Shown: positions 32,177-41,800 of the stretch, one piece after another
Numbering within the stretch: the first letter of the stretch is position 1
Layout of the letters: the number at the start of each line of letters is the position of its first letter
Assembly: GCF_900168045.1 (NCBI RefSeq)
Contig: NZ_FUYY01000002.1
Span: 310,001 to 374,000, forward strand
Reading direction: 5' to 3'
Source of the DNA: Salegentibacter holothuriorum
Lineage (GTDB): Bacteria > Bacteroidota > Bacteroidia > Flavobacteriales > Flavobacteriaceae
Length of the DNA: 64,000 nt
The notes under the pieces: model-generated
What the model was told of the DNA's origin: nothing
Database searches by the model: none
The model's input: the letters and a program-made list of their open reading frames with translations, nothing else
Program-made: the position numbers and the translations under genes

Positions 32177-32204
32177 TAGATCCTGAAATAAATTCAGGAT
32201 GACG
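32177..32204. repeat. Dispersed palindromic repeat, copy 4
   Basis: TAGATCCTGAAATAAATTCA followed by GGATGACG; arms ATCCTGAA / TTCAGGAT perfect. Confidence 0.8.
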
Positions 32205-32232
32205 GTTTAAAGGTCGGACCTTTTTCAACTTT

Positions 32233-32310
32233 TCAGAAAAGCTCCTGATTATTCTTACAACCAACGCTAAGTATTACTCCAAAAAAGAATATGTATTTTA
32301 TAATTTTCAT
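32233..32310 (-). CDS. Possible very small lipoprotein (25 aa)
   Basis: MKIIKYIFFFGVILSVGC followed by KNNQELF and stop. Basic start, hydrophobic core and a lipobox-like LSVGC make a complete lipoprotein signal, with only seven residues after the Cys. It may be a genuine micro-lipoprotein or the N-terminal stump of a decayed gene; no downstream continuation was recognised. Confidence 0.35.
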   Translation of the reverse strand: MKIIKYIFFFGVILSVGCKNNQELF

Positions 32311-32567
32311 CTTCAAAAAATTTAAATAAAGGCCCACCCGTAAAAATAGAGAACTGTAGGCAGGCCTTTCAACTAAACACAAAATCTTAAATAAACTATT
32401 TCACCTGTTCTGTAACTTTTGCTCGCCTAATGTGTTTTTCCAAACATATTTATGGCTATAACTTTTATGATATGCTCGCCTGCTTATAGTTAAGCAGGAA
32501 TACGGGCAAGCCATAAATGTTCACTTTTTTAGGATTAGAAGATCTTCTACCGGGCATCAATACTTGG

Positions 32568-32700
32568 TTAAATCGCATTTGCAGACCATTTTTCATAACC
32601 AGCAATAGTTGCTAATTTTTTGGAGAAATCTCTTTGGTTTCCATTAGAGCTTTAGCTTTTCCAAAAGAACGTTTTTCAAGTAAGCTTACTGTTTTCTAAG
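32568..32700 (-). pseudogene. Frameshifted coding remnant, unknown
   Basis: On the minus strand LLEKRSFGKAKALMETKEIS is followed, after a one-base shift in an A run, by KKLATIAGYEKWSANAI and a stop. Both parts have protein-like composition, and the shift sits in a slippage-prone AAAAAA. The family is not recognised. Confidence 0.35.
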
Positions 32701-32726
32701 TTTTAAGCTTTAGTTATGAAAGAATA

Positions 32727-32833
32727 AATTCGGGATTATTCGATAATCGAGATTTAATCCTCCGAGCCTTCCTTCGAAATCCATCTTTTTTCCATTTAAT
32801 GCTTCGTGGGCTTGCCAGGAGATAATTTATCTC
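32727..32833 (-). repeat. ~100-bp dispersed repeat, copy D
   Basis: On the minus strand: GCAAGCCCACGAAGCATTAA, ATGGAAAAAAGATGGATTTC, GAAGGAAGGCTCGGAGGATT and AAATCTCGATTATCGAATAA. The best-preserved copy; it defines the consensus used for the others. Confidence 0.8.
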
Positions 32834-32891
32834 ACTAATTTTTTTAGCATTTAAGAAGTTTCAAAAACAGGAATATTTATTCCTAAAACAA

Positions 32892-32920
32892 AAATCCCCG
32901 CACAAGGCAGGGATTTACTT
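32892..32920 (-). terminator. Terminator of the CWC gene
   Basis: On the minus strand AAATCCCTGC / GCGGGGATTT (one U-G pair) followed by TT. It lies 91 nt after the stop. Confidence 0.65.
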
Positions 32921-33006
32921 ATTTTCCAGTATCAGCTAATAAAACAGTATTAAAATTTTAATTTCTTAAAATCTTAAGCCGTTTTCTTCAGCGATCTTTA
33001 TCACTA

Positions 33007-33261
33007 TCACTTCTTAGGCACCCTATAAAACACCCCCAGGATAGCTTTCATTTTATCCTGTAAATTTTGGTTATGATACTCTGCTTTCAAAACTTTCATA
33101 CATTCTGCACAGAGACAATTTTCATACAACTCACGTATGTATTCTCGCTCTTTATTATCTAATGCTACAGCAGAACATTGACAGAGTTGTATAGACCCAA
33201 CTTTACATTCAAATGCTGTTTTACATCTTGGGCAGTATTTTTCTTCGTGTTTCATGGGCAT
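33007..33261 (-). CDS. Cysteine-rich CWC family protein
   Basis: 84 aa (or 82 from the second ATG). KYCPRCKTAFECKVGSIQLC followed by QCSAV matches the cysteine-rich CWC family, and a second pair lies at CLCAEC (about residues 49-54). A zinc-ribbon-like fold is likely. Function unknown. It follows metE by 24 nt, so it is probably in the B12-regulated transcript, though that link is not seen to be functional. Confidence 0.75.
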   Translation of the reverse strand: MPMKHEEKYCPRCKTAFECKVGSIQLCQCSAVALDNKEREYIRELYENCLCAECMKVLKAEYHNQNLQDKMKAILGVFYRVPKK

Positions 33262-33285
33262 TTATCAAGAATAGGTTTCTTTAAT

Positions 33286-35592
33286 CTAACTTTCTACTAC
33301 AGTAGTCCTTGCCTTTTTTGCGGCATTAACCATCGCCTTTAGTGCCGCTTCAGTTTCTTCCCACTTTCTGGTTTTTAAACCGCAATCTGGATTTACCCAA
33401 AGCTGTTCGGCAGGAATTACTTTTTGAGCCTTTTCAAGTAAGACCAGCATTTCTTCTGTAGAAGGAACTCTTGGTGAATGAATATCATAAACACCCGGCC
33501 CAATTTCATTGGGATACTCAAACTTAGAGAAAGCTTCCAATAATTCCATTTGTGAGCGGGAGCATTCAATAGTAATCACATCTGCATCCATAAACGCTAT
33601 GCTCTCCATAATATCATTAAATTCAGAATAACACATATGGGTATGGATTTGGGTGGAATCTTTTACCCCACTAGATGCCAATTTAAAACAATCTACAGCC
33701 CAGGTTAAATAATTTCTCCAGTCCAATGCACGTAAAGGCAATCCTTCTCTTATGGCCGGTTCATCTATTTGAATTATTTGTATCCCGGCTTGTTCCAAGT
33801 CCCGTACTTCTTCACGAATTGCCAAAGCTATTTGTTTACAAGTGGTAGATCGTGGCTGATCATCTCTTACAAAAGACCATTGTAAAATTGTTACTGGCCC
33901 CGTAAGCATTCCCTTAACCCATTTATTGGTTAGCGATTGTGCATATTTAGACCAATAAACCGTCATTGCTTTTGGCCTGGAAATATCACCATATATAATA
34001 GGAGGCTTCACACATCGGCTACCATAACTTTGCACCCATGCCCTTTTAGTGAATAGAAAACCATCTAACTGCTCTCCAAAGTACTCTACCATATCGTTTC
34101 GTTCATATTCCCCGTGAACAAGAACGTCTAAACCTATGTCTTCCTGCCACTCAATGGTCTTTTCGGTTTCTTTCTTTAATAAACTATCGTATTCTTCTGC
34201 TGATAATTTTCCTTTTTTGTATTGTGCTCTCCAACTTCTCACCTCTTTGGTTTGTGGAAACGAACCAATGGTAGTGGTAGAAAATCGGGGTAAATCCAGT
34301 ACTTTCTGCTGCTGAATTTTTCTTAAACTAAATGGATTATTACGCTGGGAGTCTTTTATTGAAATTTGATTTACTGCGCTTTTAACATTTTTGTCATGAA
34401 TTAAGCTTGAAGTTTCCCTACTCTTAACAGCCTCCAGGTTCTCCTTAAATACATTTATGAGACGTTCTTCAGTGTTTCCAATGGCTAAAGCCTGAAGCGT
34501 TTTTAATTCTTTCACTTTTTGCCGGGCAAAAGCCATCCAGTTCTTAATTTCCGGGTCTATTTCAGCTTCCAAATCAAGGTCGTATGGGACGTGCAATAAC
34601 GAACAGGAAGGAGCTATCAGCAATCTATCTGAACCTAATTTATCCTGTGCTTTTTGAATAAGATTAAGCGAATTTTCAAAATCGTTTTTCCAGATATTAC
34701 GACCATCTACTATCCCGAGAGATAAATTTAAGCCACCCGGAATATCATCAAGCACATCTTCTAGTTGGGATGAGCATCGCACCAAATCAATATGTAGTAT
34801 ATCTACGGGAAGCTTAAGGCTCAAGCCCAGATTATCTTTAAGGCCTTCAAAATAGGTGGCAATAATAAATTTAAGCTCAGGGAATTTTTTTCTAATTTCG
34901 GCATATACAAAAGTGAACGCTTCCTTAGTTTTTTCATTTAAATCTAAAGCTAAAAAAGGCTCATCAAATTGAATCCATTCTGCGCCTTTATTCTGTAGAT
35001 CAGATAAAAGATCCAGGTAAATAGGTAATAGTTTCTCTACCAGGTCTATTTTATCAAAACCCTGCTCTTTTTCTTTTCCTAATAAAAGATAAGTAACCAA
35101 TCCAATAATCACAGGTTTAGGATTAATTCCTGCTTCTTTTGCTTCCACAAATTCACCAAGAATTTTATTGGAGTTAAGCTTAAAATTTTGGTTTTTGGAA
35201 AATTCAGGGACTATATAGTGGTAATTAGTATCAAACCACTTGGTCATTTCCATAGCGGTAATATCTAACCCCTCTTTTTGATAACCCCTGGCCATGGCAA
35301 AGTACAAATCCAGATTGCTTAAACCCCTTTCACCTTCAATTTCCTTATAGCGTTCTGGAATGGCTCCCAAGGTTAGGGTCATATCCAATACCTGATCGTA
35401 ATAAGAAAAATCATTGCAAGGAACCAGGTCAATTCCTTCCTCTTTTTGAAGGTTCCAGTTTTCCCAGCGGCTTTTCTTTCCAGCTTGAAGGAGGTCTTGA
35501 AGTTCATTTTTGCCCGACCAATATTGCTCGCAGGCTTTTTTGAGTTCTCTGTTGCTACCAATTCGCGGATAGCCAAGAATGTGCGTTTGCAT
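33286..35592 (-). CDS. metE: Cobalamin-independent methionine synthase
   Basis: 768 aa, full length with two homologous barrels. The N-terminal half opens LGYPRIGSNRELKKA. The C-terminal catalytic half has TTTIGSFPQTKEVR, HGEYERNDMVEYFGE, THMCYSEF (zinc ligands His and Cys), QIDEPAIREGLPL and NPDCGLKTR (third zinc Cys). It transfers a methyl group from methyltetrahydrofolate-polyglutamate to homocysteine. An upstream cobalamin riboswitch with a terminator platform shuts it down when B12 is available, implying that a B12-dependent MetH exists elsewhere. Confidence 0.98.
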   Translation of the reverse strand: MQTHILGYPRIGSNRELKKACEQYWSGKNELQDLLQAGKKSRWENWNLQKEEGIDLVPCNDFSYYDQVLDMTLTLGAIPERYKEIEGERGLSNLDLYFAMARGYQKEGLDITAMEMTKWFDTNYHYIVPEFSKNQNFKLNSNKILGEFVEAKEAGINPKPVIIGLVTYLLLGKEKEQGFDKIDLVEKLLPIYLDLLSDLQNKGAEWIQFDEPFLALDLNEKTKEAFTFVYAEIRKKFPELKFIIATYFEGLKDNLGLSLKLPVDILHIDLVRCSSQLEDVLDDIPGGLNLSLGIVDGRNIWKNDFENSLNLIQKAQDKLGSDRLLIAPSCSLLHVPYDLDLEAEIDPEIKNWMAFARQKVKELKTLQALAIGNTEERLINVFKENLEAVKSRETSSLIHDKNVKSAVNQISIKDSQRNNPFSLRKIQQQKVLDLPRFSTTTIGSFPQTKEVRSWRAQYKKGKLSAEEYDSLLKKETEKTIEWQEDIGLDVLVHGEYERNDMVEYFGEQLDGFLFTKRAWVQSYGSRCVKPPIIYGDISRPKAMTVYWSKYAQSLTNKWVKGMLTGPVTILQWSFVRDDQPRSTTCKQIALAIREEVRDLEQAGIQIIQIDEPAIREGLPLRALDWRNYLTWAVDCFKLASSGVKDSTQIHTHMCYSEFNDIMESIAFMDADVITIECSRSQMELLEAFSKFEYPNEIGPGVYDIHSPRVPSTEEMLVLLEKAQKVIPAEQLWVNPDCGLKTRKWEETEAALKAMVNAAKKARTTVVES

Positions 35593-35662
35593 TTCTAACT
35601 TTTAATAATTAAACATTTAGTTTTAAAAGTCTTTAAAAATGCTTCGTAATGCCTGGCGATAA

Positions 35663-35707
35663 GAAAAAAGGAGAAAGAAGATACACCCAAAAAAACATAC
35701 TTCTCCT
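35663..35707 (-). terminator. Riboswitch expression-platform terminator upstream of metE
   Basis: On the minus strand AGGAGAAG ... CTTTCTCCT followed by TTTTTTC, 71 nt before the metE ATG and downstream of the cobalamin aptamer. It fits transcription attenuation when B12 is bound. Confidence 0.6.
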
Positions 35708-35775
35708 GTAAAATAAAAAGTATTATAATGGATACATCTCTAAGACCTAAGCTTCAGACCGCGAAAGCATTGTCC

Positions 35776-35940
35776 AATCAGAATAGGCAGGTCTCCTGAC
35801 TTGTAACGGCTGCTGTCATCCTTCCCGCATTATGCAGTGGATTTTCCAGGACAGCGCCTTTAAATTGTTACTTACAGTTGCGCGACAGTTCGTGATTTTC
35901 ACACGATTCCCTATTAATCTACCTTAAGTAAAACCTTTTC
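35776..35940 (-). ncRNA. Cobalamin riboswitch (AdoCbl class) upstream of metE
   Basis: Read on the minus strand: GGGAATCGTGTGAAAATCAC (P3 region), CTGTCGCGCAACTGTAA (conserved core, normally CTGCCCCGCAACTGTAA), GGGAAGGATGACAGC, and the highly conserved 3' box AGTCAGGAGACCTGCC (normally AGTCAGGATACCTGCC). All conserved blocks are in the right order. It lies 184 nt before metE, with a terminator hairpin between. Confidence 0.92.
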
Positions 35941-36076
35941 TGTTTGATGAAGTATGATAAAGAACTTATTAAGGATAAAACTATGGATTATTTATTTATT
36001 TTCCCGGTATTCATTCAGTTTAAATAAAACTGCTATCGTTTTAGGCTTGGAAGAAATTGATTATCAGGATTAACCT

Positions 36077-36355
36077 ATGAACAATAAAAAATGGGCCTTA
36101 TAATGGTTACCGTATTTCTTTTGGGGCAATCAGCTAATAACACTTAAAATTGAATTCCTGGAAAATAATAAATACGATAAAAAATTATCTAAAATCTTAG
36201 AAAAACATCAATTCAGCATAGATAAATTAGTTGAGAGAGATTATTTATTCCCAAACATCCAACCTTATAAAGCCACAAAAACCACCTGCCCAGATGCTTT
36301 AGCAATAATCATTAGCAGTATAATTACCTGGCGAAGTAATGTTAAATTTTATTAA
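36077..36355 (+). pseudogene. Unknown ORF broken by one nonsense codon
   Basis: The frame starts MNNKKWAL, meets TAA at 36101-36103, then continues open for 84 codons in the same frame: WLPYFFWGNQL, NNKYDKKLSKILEKHQFSID, FPNIQPYKATKTTCPDAL, ending in NVKFY and TAA. Composition is protein-like. Either a recently inactivated gene or a chance frame; no family recognised. Confidence 0.35.
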
Positions 36356-36518
36356 TCTTTTTATACAGTCCCATAATAGGTATAATTATGAAATAACTCT
36401 AAAAATTTATATTTTTAGACGAGAGATTCAGCTAAAATTAACTTAAACCCCTGATATTGTGCAAACTATTTTCAATAATAAAAAAACATGAAATCATGCT
36501 TCAAAACTTTAATTAAAA

Positions 36519-36539
36519 ATGATCATTATCATATTTTTG
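36519..36539 (+). promoter_or_regulatory. CRP/FNR-like palindrome next to a -7 box, upstream of nrfHA
   Basis: ATGATcattATCAT (36519-36532) fits the FNR/CRP half-site spacing (TGAT-N4-ATCA) and abuts TATTTTTG (36532-36539), a TAnnTTTG -7 box. It lies about 92 nt upstream of the nrfH ATG. Control of nitrite ammonification by an anaerobic or nitrosative FNR-family regulator would be expected. Confidence 0.5.
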
Positions 36540-36630
36540 CAGGAATGAAATTTTTAAATTGTGCCTGGTTTTGTAGAGTTTATAATAAATTAATAAGAAA
36601 TAATCAATTTATTCCTGACCCCCAAACGTA

Positions 36631-37236
36631 ATGAAATCATTCTTTAAAATTCTACCTGAACGTGGCTCCAATTGGCGTCAGATCGCATTGTTTTTTATTG
36701 CGGTTATTATTGGTTTGGGACTCTTTATGATGAAAGAGGCCAGAGTTACTTCATATCTTTCTGACGATCCCCAGGCTTGCGTAAACTGCCACGTAATGAC
36801 TCCGGTTTACAACAGCTGGATGAACAGTTCTCACAGAGAATGGGCTAACTGTAATGATTGTCATGTTCCTCATGATAATTTTGTAAATAAATATTACTTC
36901 AAAGCTAAAGATGGCTTATATCACGCCTCGGTATTTACTGCCAGGGCTGAGCCAGATGTGATCAAAATGAAAGAAGCTTCACAAGAAGTAGTTCAACAAA
37001 ACTGTATTCGTTGCCATGTGCAACAGGTTACCCAGGTTAAATATGATGGTTGGATTGAAGATCATAAGGAGAAACGCACTGGTAGGCAGTGCTGGAGTTG
37101 TCACAAACAGGTTCCTCACGGAAAAATCTACGGCTTAAATAGCATTAAATATAATTTAGCACCAATACCAACCGATCAGGAAGAGATGGTTATTCCAGAT
37201 TGGTTAGCAGAACAAACCACCAAAAAACCACAATAA
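36631..37236 (+). CDS. nrfH: Cytochrome c nitrite reductase, small membrane subunit
   Basis: 201 aa. One N-terminal TM (about 17-35, IALFFIAVIIGLGLFMM), then four c-heme motifs CVNCH, CNDCH, CIRCH and CWSCH, the NapC/NirT-family quinol dehydrogenase NrfH. It passes electrons from menaquinol to NrfA at the periplasmic face. The stop overlaps the nrfA start by one base (TAATG), so the subunits are coupled. Confidence 0.97.
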   Translation: MKSFFKILPERGSNWRQIALFFIAVIIGLGLFMMKEARVTSYLSDDPQACVNCHVMTPVYNSWMNSSHREWANCNDCHVPHDNFVNKYYFKAKDGLYHASVFTARAEPDVIKMKEASQEVVQQNCIRCHVQQVTQVKYDGWIEDHKEKRTGRQCWSCHKQVPHGKIYGLNSIKYNLAPIPTDQEEMVIPDWLAEQTTKKPQ

Positions 37237-38738
37237 TGAAAAATAAAGTACTTTTTATTGTTACAATTATAGTTGTGTTCCTTTTGGGGCTATTAGCCTC
37301 AAGTATTATCAACAGAAAATCTGAGGCAAAATACCAGTTTGTGCCTAAGGTTGAAATTAGTGAGAATGAACCTAGAAATGAAGTGTGGGGTGAGAATTAC
37401 CCAAAAGAATATCAGTCTTACCTTCAAACAAAAGACACCACATTTAAATCTTTTCAGGGAGGTTCGTCTATGATTGATGTTTTGGAAGAAGATCCCAGTT
37501 TGGTAATTCTTTTCGCCGGTTACGGTTTCTCTAAAGATTACAACCAGGGAAGGGGCCATGCCTATGCCATAGAAGATATTCATAACACCTTAAGAACAGG
37601 TGGCCCAGAAGGAGAAGGAGACGGGCCTATGCCATCTACTTGCTGGACATGTAAAAGCCCAGATGTTCCCAGATTAATGAATGAAATTGGGGTAACAGAA
37701 TTTTATAGTGGAAAATGGGCCGATAAGGGTGACCAGGTGGTAAACCCAATTGGATGCGCAGACTGCCATGACCCAAAAACTATGAAACTTCGTATTACAA
37801 GACCTGCCTTAGTGGAAGCTTTTGACGCCATGGGGAAAGATATCAATGATGCTACCCATAACGAGATGCGTTCTCTGGTTTGTGCGCAATGCCATGTGGA
37901 GTACTATTTTAATAAGGAACTCCCAGGTAAAGAAGGAGTACCATACCTTGTACTTCCGTGGGAAGAGGGTATGACTGTGGAAGACATGGAAAGATATTAT
38001 GATAATATCGAATTTTCTGACTGGACTCACCAGTTAAGTAAAGCACCTATGTTAAAAGCACAACACCCAGGATACGAGACGTTTCAATCAGGTGTGCATG
38101 CAGACAGAGGCGTGTCTTGCGCAGATTGCCATATGCCTTATAAAAGTGAAGGTGGACAAAAGTTTACCGATCATCATATTCAGTCACCGCTCAACAATAC
38201 TTCCAATGCCTGTCAGGTTTGTCATAGGGAGGAGTCACAGAAGCTTATCGCAAACGTATATGAAAGACAGGAGAAAGCTTCCGAGAACAGGCTGAAACTT
38301 GAAGATTTATTGGTAAGAGCACATTTGGAAGCTAAAAAATGCTGGGATTTGGGCGCCACAGAAGAACAAATGAAAGATATACTTACAGATATTCGCCACG
38401 CACAATGGCGATGGGATTTTTCGGCTGCAGCACATGGAGCCTCATTCCACGCTCCGGTAGAAATTGCAAGAGTTATAGGCGGAGGACTGGTAAAAGCTCA
38501 GGACGCCAGACTTAAATTAAGTCGTTTGCTGGCCGATCTTGGTCATAATAAGCCAATAGAAATGCCTGATATCAACACGAAAGAAAAAGCTCAAAAATAT
38601 ATTGGGCTGGATATAGAGAAGCTTGAGGCTGAAAAAGAGCGCTTCAAAGAAAACCTTCTTCCTAAATGGATGGAAAGAGCTGAAGAGCGTGAAGCAAAAA
38701 TGGATACAAAGAAAGTAGTTACTTCATCAGAGGAGTAA
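37236..38738 (+). CDS. nrfA: Ammonia-forming cytochrome c nitrite reductase, catalytic subunit
   Basis: 500 aa from the ATG at 37236. Signal/anchor VLFIVTIIVVFLLGLLASSI. Five heme sites: CWTCK (the lysine-ligated active-site heme), then CADCH, CAQCH, CADCH and CQVCH. KAQHPGYETFQSGVHADRGV carries active-site residues, including the distal His. It reduces nitrite to ammonium with six electrons in the periplasm. The C-terminal helical domain is complete. It is followed by a hairpin terminator before the ResB-CcsA gene. Confidence 0.97.
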   Translation: MKNKVLFIVTIIVVFLLGLLASSIINRKSEAKYQFVPKVEISENEPRNEVWGENYPKEYQSYLQTKDTTFKSFQGGSSMIDVLEEDPSLVILFAGYGFSKDYNQGRGHAYAIEDIHNTLRTGGPEGEGDGPMPSTCWTCKSPDVPRLMNEIGVTEFYSGKWADKGDQVVNPIGCADCHDPKTMKLRITRPALVEAFDAMGKDINDATHNEMRSLVCAQCHVEYYFNKELPGKEGVPYLVLPWEEGMTVEDMERYYDNIEFSDWTHQLSKAPMLKAQHPGYETFQSGVHADRGVSCADCHMPYKSEGGQKFTDHHIQSPLNNTSNACQVCHREESQKLIANVYERQEKASENRLKLEDLLVRAHLEAKKCWDLGATEEQMKDILTDIRHAQWRWDFSAAAHGASFHAPVEIARVIGGGLVKAQDARLKLSRLLADLGHNKPIEMPDINTKEKAQKYIGLDIEKLEAEKERFKENLLPKWMERAEEREAKMDTKKVVTSSEE

Positions 38739-38759
38739 AAATTAAGATTGGTTTATATG

Positions 38760-38795
38760 GAGGCACCTTACAAAAAAAGGTGTCTCTATTTTTTA
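38760..38795 (+). terminator. Partial terminator between nrfA and ccsBA
   Basis: GAGGCACCTT / AAGGTGTCTC arms with a short loop, then TATTTTTTA. It lies 20 nt before the next ATG and may allow read-through to set unequal expression. Confidence 0.7.
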
Positions 38796-38814
38796 TAGAG
38801 AAAAAAGAAATTCA

Positions 38815-41800
38815 ATGAAGAGACTATATAAAATCTTTGCATCACCGGTACTAGCTATTATTTTATTGTTTGCATATGCCGTGGCGATGGCAGTGGCTAC
38901 TTTTGTGGAAAATGATTTTGGTACGGCAACAGCCTGGCAATTAATCTATGATTCCTTATGGTTTGAGCTTATCATGCTAGGGCTGGGGCTCAGCTTTTTG
39001 GCCAATACATTTAAATATAACCTCTGGAGAAAGGAAAAATTGGCCATCCTGTTATTTCACCTTGCCTTTATCGTTATCCTAATTGGCGCAGGAATTACCA
39101 GGTACACTTCTTACGGAGGAATTATGCGTATTCGTGAAGGCGCAACCTCAAACACCATAATTTCAGATACCAATTTTCTAAAATTCACCCTAAGTGATAA
39201 AAATGGTTCAAAAACTCTTGAAAAAAGAATAAGTTTTTCGCCAATTGGTGATAATGATTTCTCCATAGAAACCGAATTCAACGCTAAGCCTGTAAGCGTT
39301 AGTTACAACGAATTTGTAGCCGACGCTGTGCCGGAAATCGTTGATGATGTTGAAGGAGGAAAACCTATGTTGCAAATGGTAGTTTCGGCAGGTAGCCGGC
39401 GCCAGACCGTTTTTCTTGAAAAAGGAGAAATAGAAAATATTGGTGAGCATAATCATTTAGTAGGCTTTGAGGCTGAAGGGGAAGGAGTAATTAATATTAT
39501 TGAAGAGAATGGTAGCTTTAAGATTAAATCTCCCAGAAATCTTGGAACTTTTGTAATGACTACCGAAACTGCAAGTACCCTGGTAAAAGATAGTTTGCAC
39601 CCTATGCCTTTACGTACGTTATACCGAGATGGAGACGCATCATTTGTGCCTATGTCCTACCATCCCAAAGCCGCTATAAAACTGGTGAGCGAATCAGAAA
39701 AACCAAAAGATAATGATGAGATAAAAGATGATGCTCTAATTGTAAATGTAAAAGTTGGTGAGCAAGAGGAAAAAGTAAGTTTACTCTACAGAGAGGGTTT
39801 TCTCCCCTCCCAGCATGAAGTAGAACTAGGAGGAACTAAAGTAATCCTGTCTTACGGATCGAAAGCCCTGACTACGCCGTTTGCTATTCAACTGGAAGAT
39901 TTTCAACTGGAACGTTATCCGGGTTCTACAAGTCCTTCGGCTTATGCGAGTGAAGTAAAAGTACTGGATGAAGGGAAAGAGATACCTCATCGTATCTATA
40001 TGAACAATGTACTGGATTATGAAGGCTATCGTTTCTTTCAAGCCAGTTATGATACAGATGAAAAAGGAACGGTGCTGGCGGTAAACCATGATGCCCCGGG
40101 AACTTATGTTACCTACGCAGGATATTTCCTTATGATGATTGGGATGTTCTTCACCCTCTTCGGGAAGGCTTCCAGATTTACCCAGATAAATAAGAAATTA
40201 AAAAAAATGAAAACTCTAAGTATCCTTATCCTGGTAATGCTGTTAAGCACTTTTAACGGCACACAAGCCCAGGAATCTGATCCTGAGATCACGCTAGATA
40301 TTATTGAACAACAAGCGATAGACGAACAGCATGCAGAAATGTTTGGAAGGCTACTGGTTCAGGATCTTGATGGCCGTATAAAACCTGTAAATACCCTGGC
40401 TTCAGAATTTCTTAGGAAACTCACTCTTAAGCCATATTTCAAATTCAGCAAAGAAGGAGAATCAATAAACTTAAGTGCTAATCAGGCATTTTTGGCCATG
40501 CATACTTCTCCAAATGTCTGGCAATATATCCCCCTTATTAAAATAGATAAGGATAAGGCGGGAGGAGCATTTTCGGCCCTTGAATTTAGCGAAAACGGGA
40601 TGGTTTCTTTTGCCCAGCTTCTTGATGACAAGGGTAATTATTTACTGGTAAAAGCCATAGAAGATGCTAATCAAAAAAAACCTGCAGAGCGTAACGAATT
40701 AGACAAGGAAGTGATTAAGGTTGATGAGCGTTTTAATATTCTGTATAACGTTTTTGCCGGTCATTATTTGAAGATTTTTCCTAACAGTAACGATGAGACC
40801 AACAAATGGTTTAGCCCCACACATGATTTCAATGACTTTCCCGAGGAAGATGCTCGTTTCGCAGAAGGCATAATTCCTGGATATTTTAATGATATTAAGA
40901 ATAAGGATTGGGCGGCCGCCAGTGAAAAGTTAGTATATATAAATAAGTTCCAGGAGGTTCTTGGAGCTGAAATAATCCCCAGCCCTAAGAGGGTGGAAGC
41001 AGAAATATGGTACAATGAACTGAACCTCAATTTCTGGTTGTTCCAGATTTACTTTACTGTTGGAGCTATTCTTTTATTATTGGCCATTGTAAAAATATTT
41101 TTCAAAAACAAGGCAATAGAAATTGCCTGGCAGGCATTGATCCTGGTAACCCTGATAAGCTTTATAGCTTTTACCGGGAATATTATTTTACGCTGGTACG
41201 TAGCGCAACATGCACCCTGGAGTAATGGTTATGAAATGTTGGTGTTTGTAGCCTGGACACTTCTTTTATGTGGATTACTTACTTTTAGAAAATCTGATTT
41301 TGCCCTCCCACTGGCTACCTTGTTTACGGGAACTCTTTTATTTGTGAGTTATCTGGACTGGCTGAATCCTGAGATCACCAATTTAATGCCTGTACTCAAA
41401 TCATCATTCTGGTTAAAGGTTCATGTAGCCACTATTGTAAGTAGCTATGCTCCTTTGGCGCTTTCGGCAATTTTAGGCGTAATGGCTTTACTGCTAATAA
41501 TTTTCAGAACTCCGGGCTCACAGAAAAAAATCAATGTAAAGATCAGAGAGATCACTTATATTAATGAGATATCCATGACTATAGGCCTATTTGTACTGGC
41601 TGTAGGAACCTTTCTTGGAGGAGTCTGGGCCAACGAATCCTGGGGCCGTTACTGGGCATGGGATCCAAAGGAAACCTGGGCTCTAATAAGCATCATTGTA
41701 TATACGGTGGTACTGCATCTTAGGTTTATTCCTGCTTTGAGGGGTAGATTTGTGCTAAATGCGGTGAGTGTTTTTGCCTTTGGCTCAATAATTATGACTT

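Larger units (their letters stand above)
31982..33006. other. Gene-poor scar with repeats and decayed fragments
   Basis: About 1 kb beyond attR. It holds a CCTCACAGGT hairpin (32082-32114), REP copy 4 (32177-32204), a 25-codon lipoprotein-like frame (32233-32310), a hairpin CCTGCTTATAGTTAAGCAGG (about 32489-32508), a frameshifted coding remnant (32568-32700), dispersed repeat copy D (32727-32833) and the terminator of the CWC gene. No intact long gene. Confidence 0.6.
35941..36630. other. Gap between the metE riboswitch and nrfH
   Basis: 690 bp. It contains a disrupted reading frame at 36077-36355 (own entry), a CRP/FNR-like palindrome and promoter box (36519-36539), and A/T-rich leader. A short open stretch (SLNKTAIVLGLEEIDYQD, ending at 36075) right before the disrupted frame may be another coding remnant. 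Confidence 0.5.

Noticed and set aside
36519-36532. Fur box upstream of nrfHA
   Set aside because: GATcATTATCAT resembles part of a Fur site, but symmetry and spacing fit CRP/FNR better and the genes are anaerobic respiration genes.
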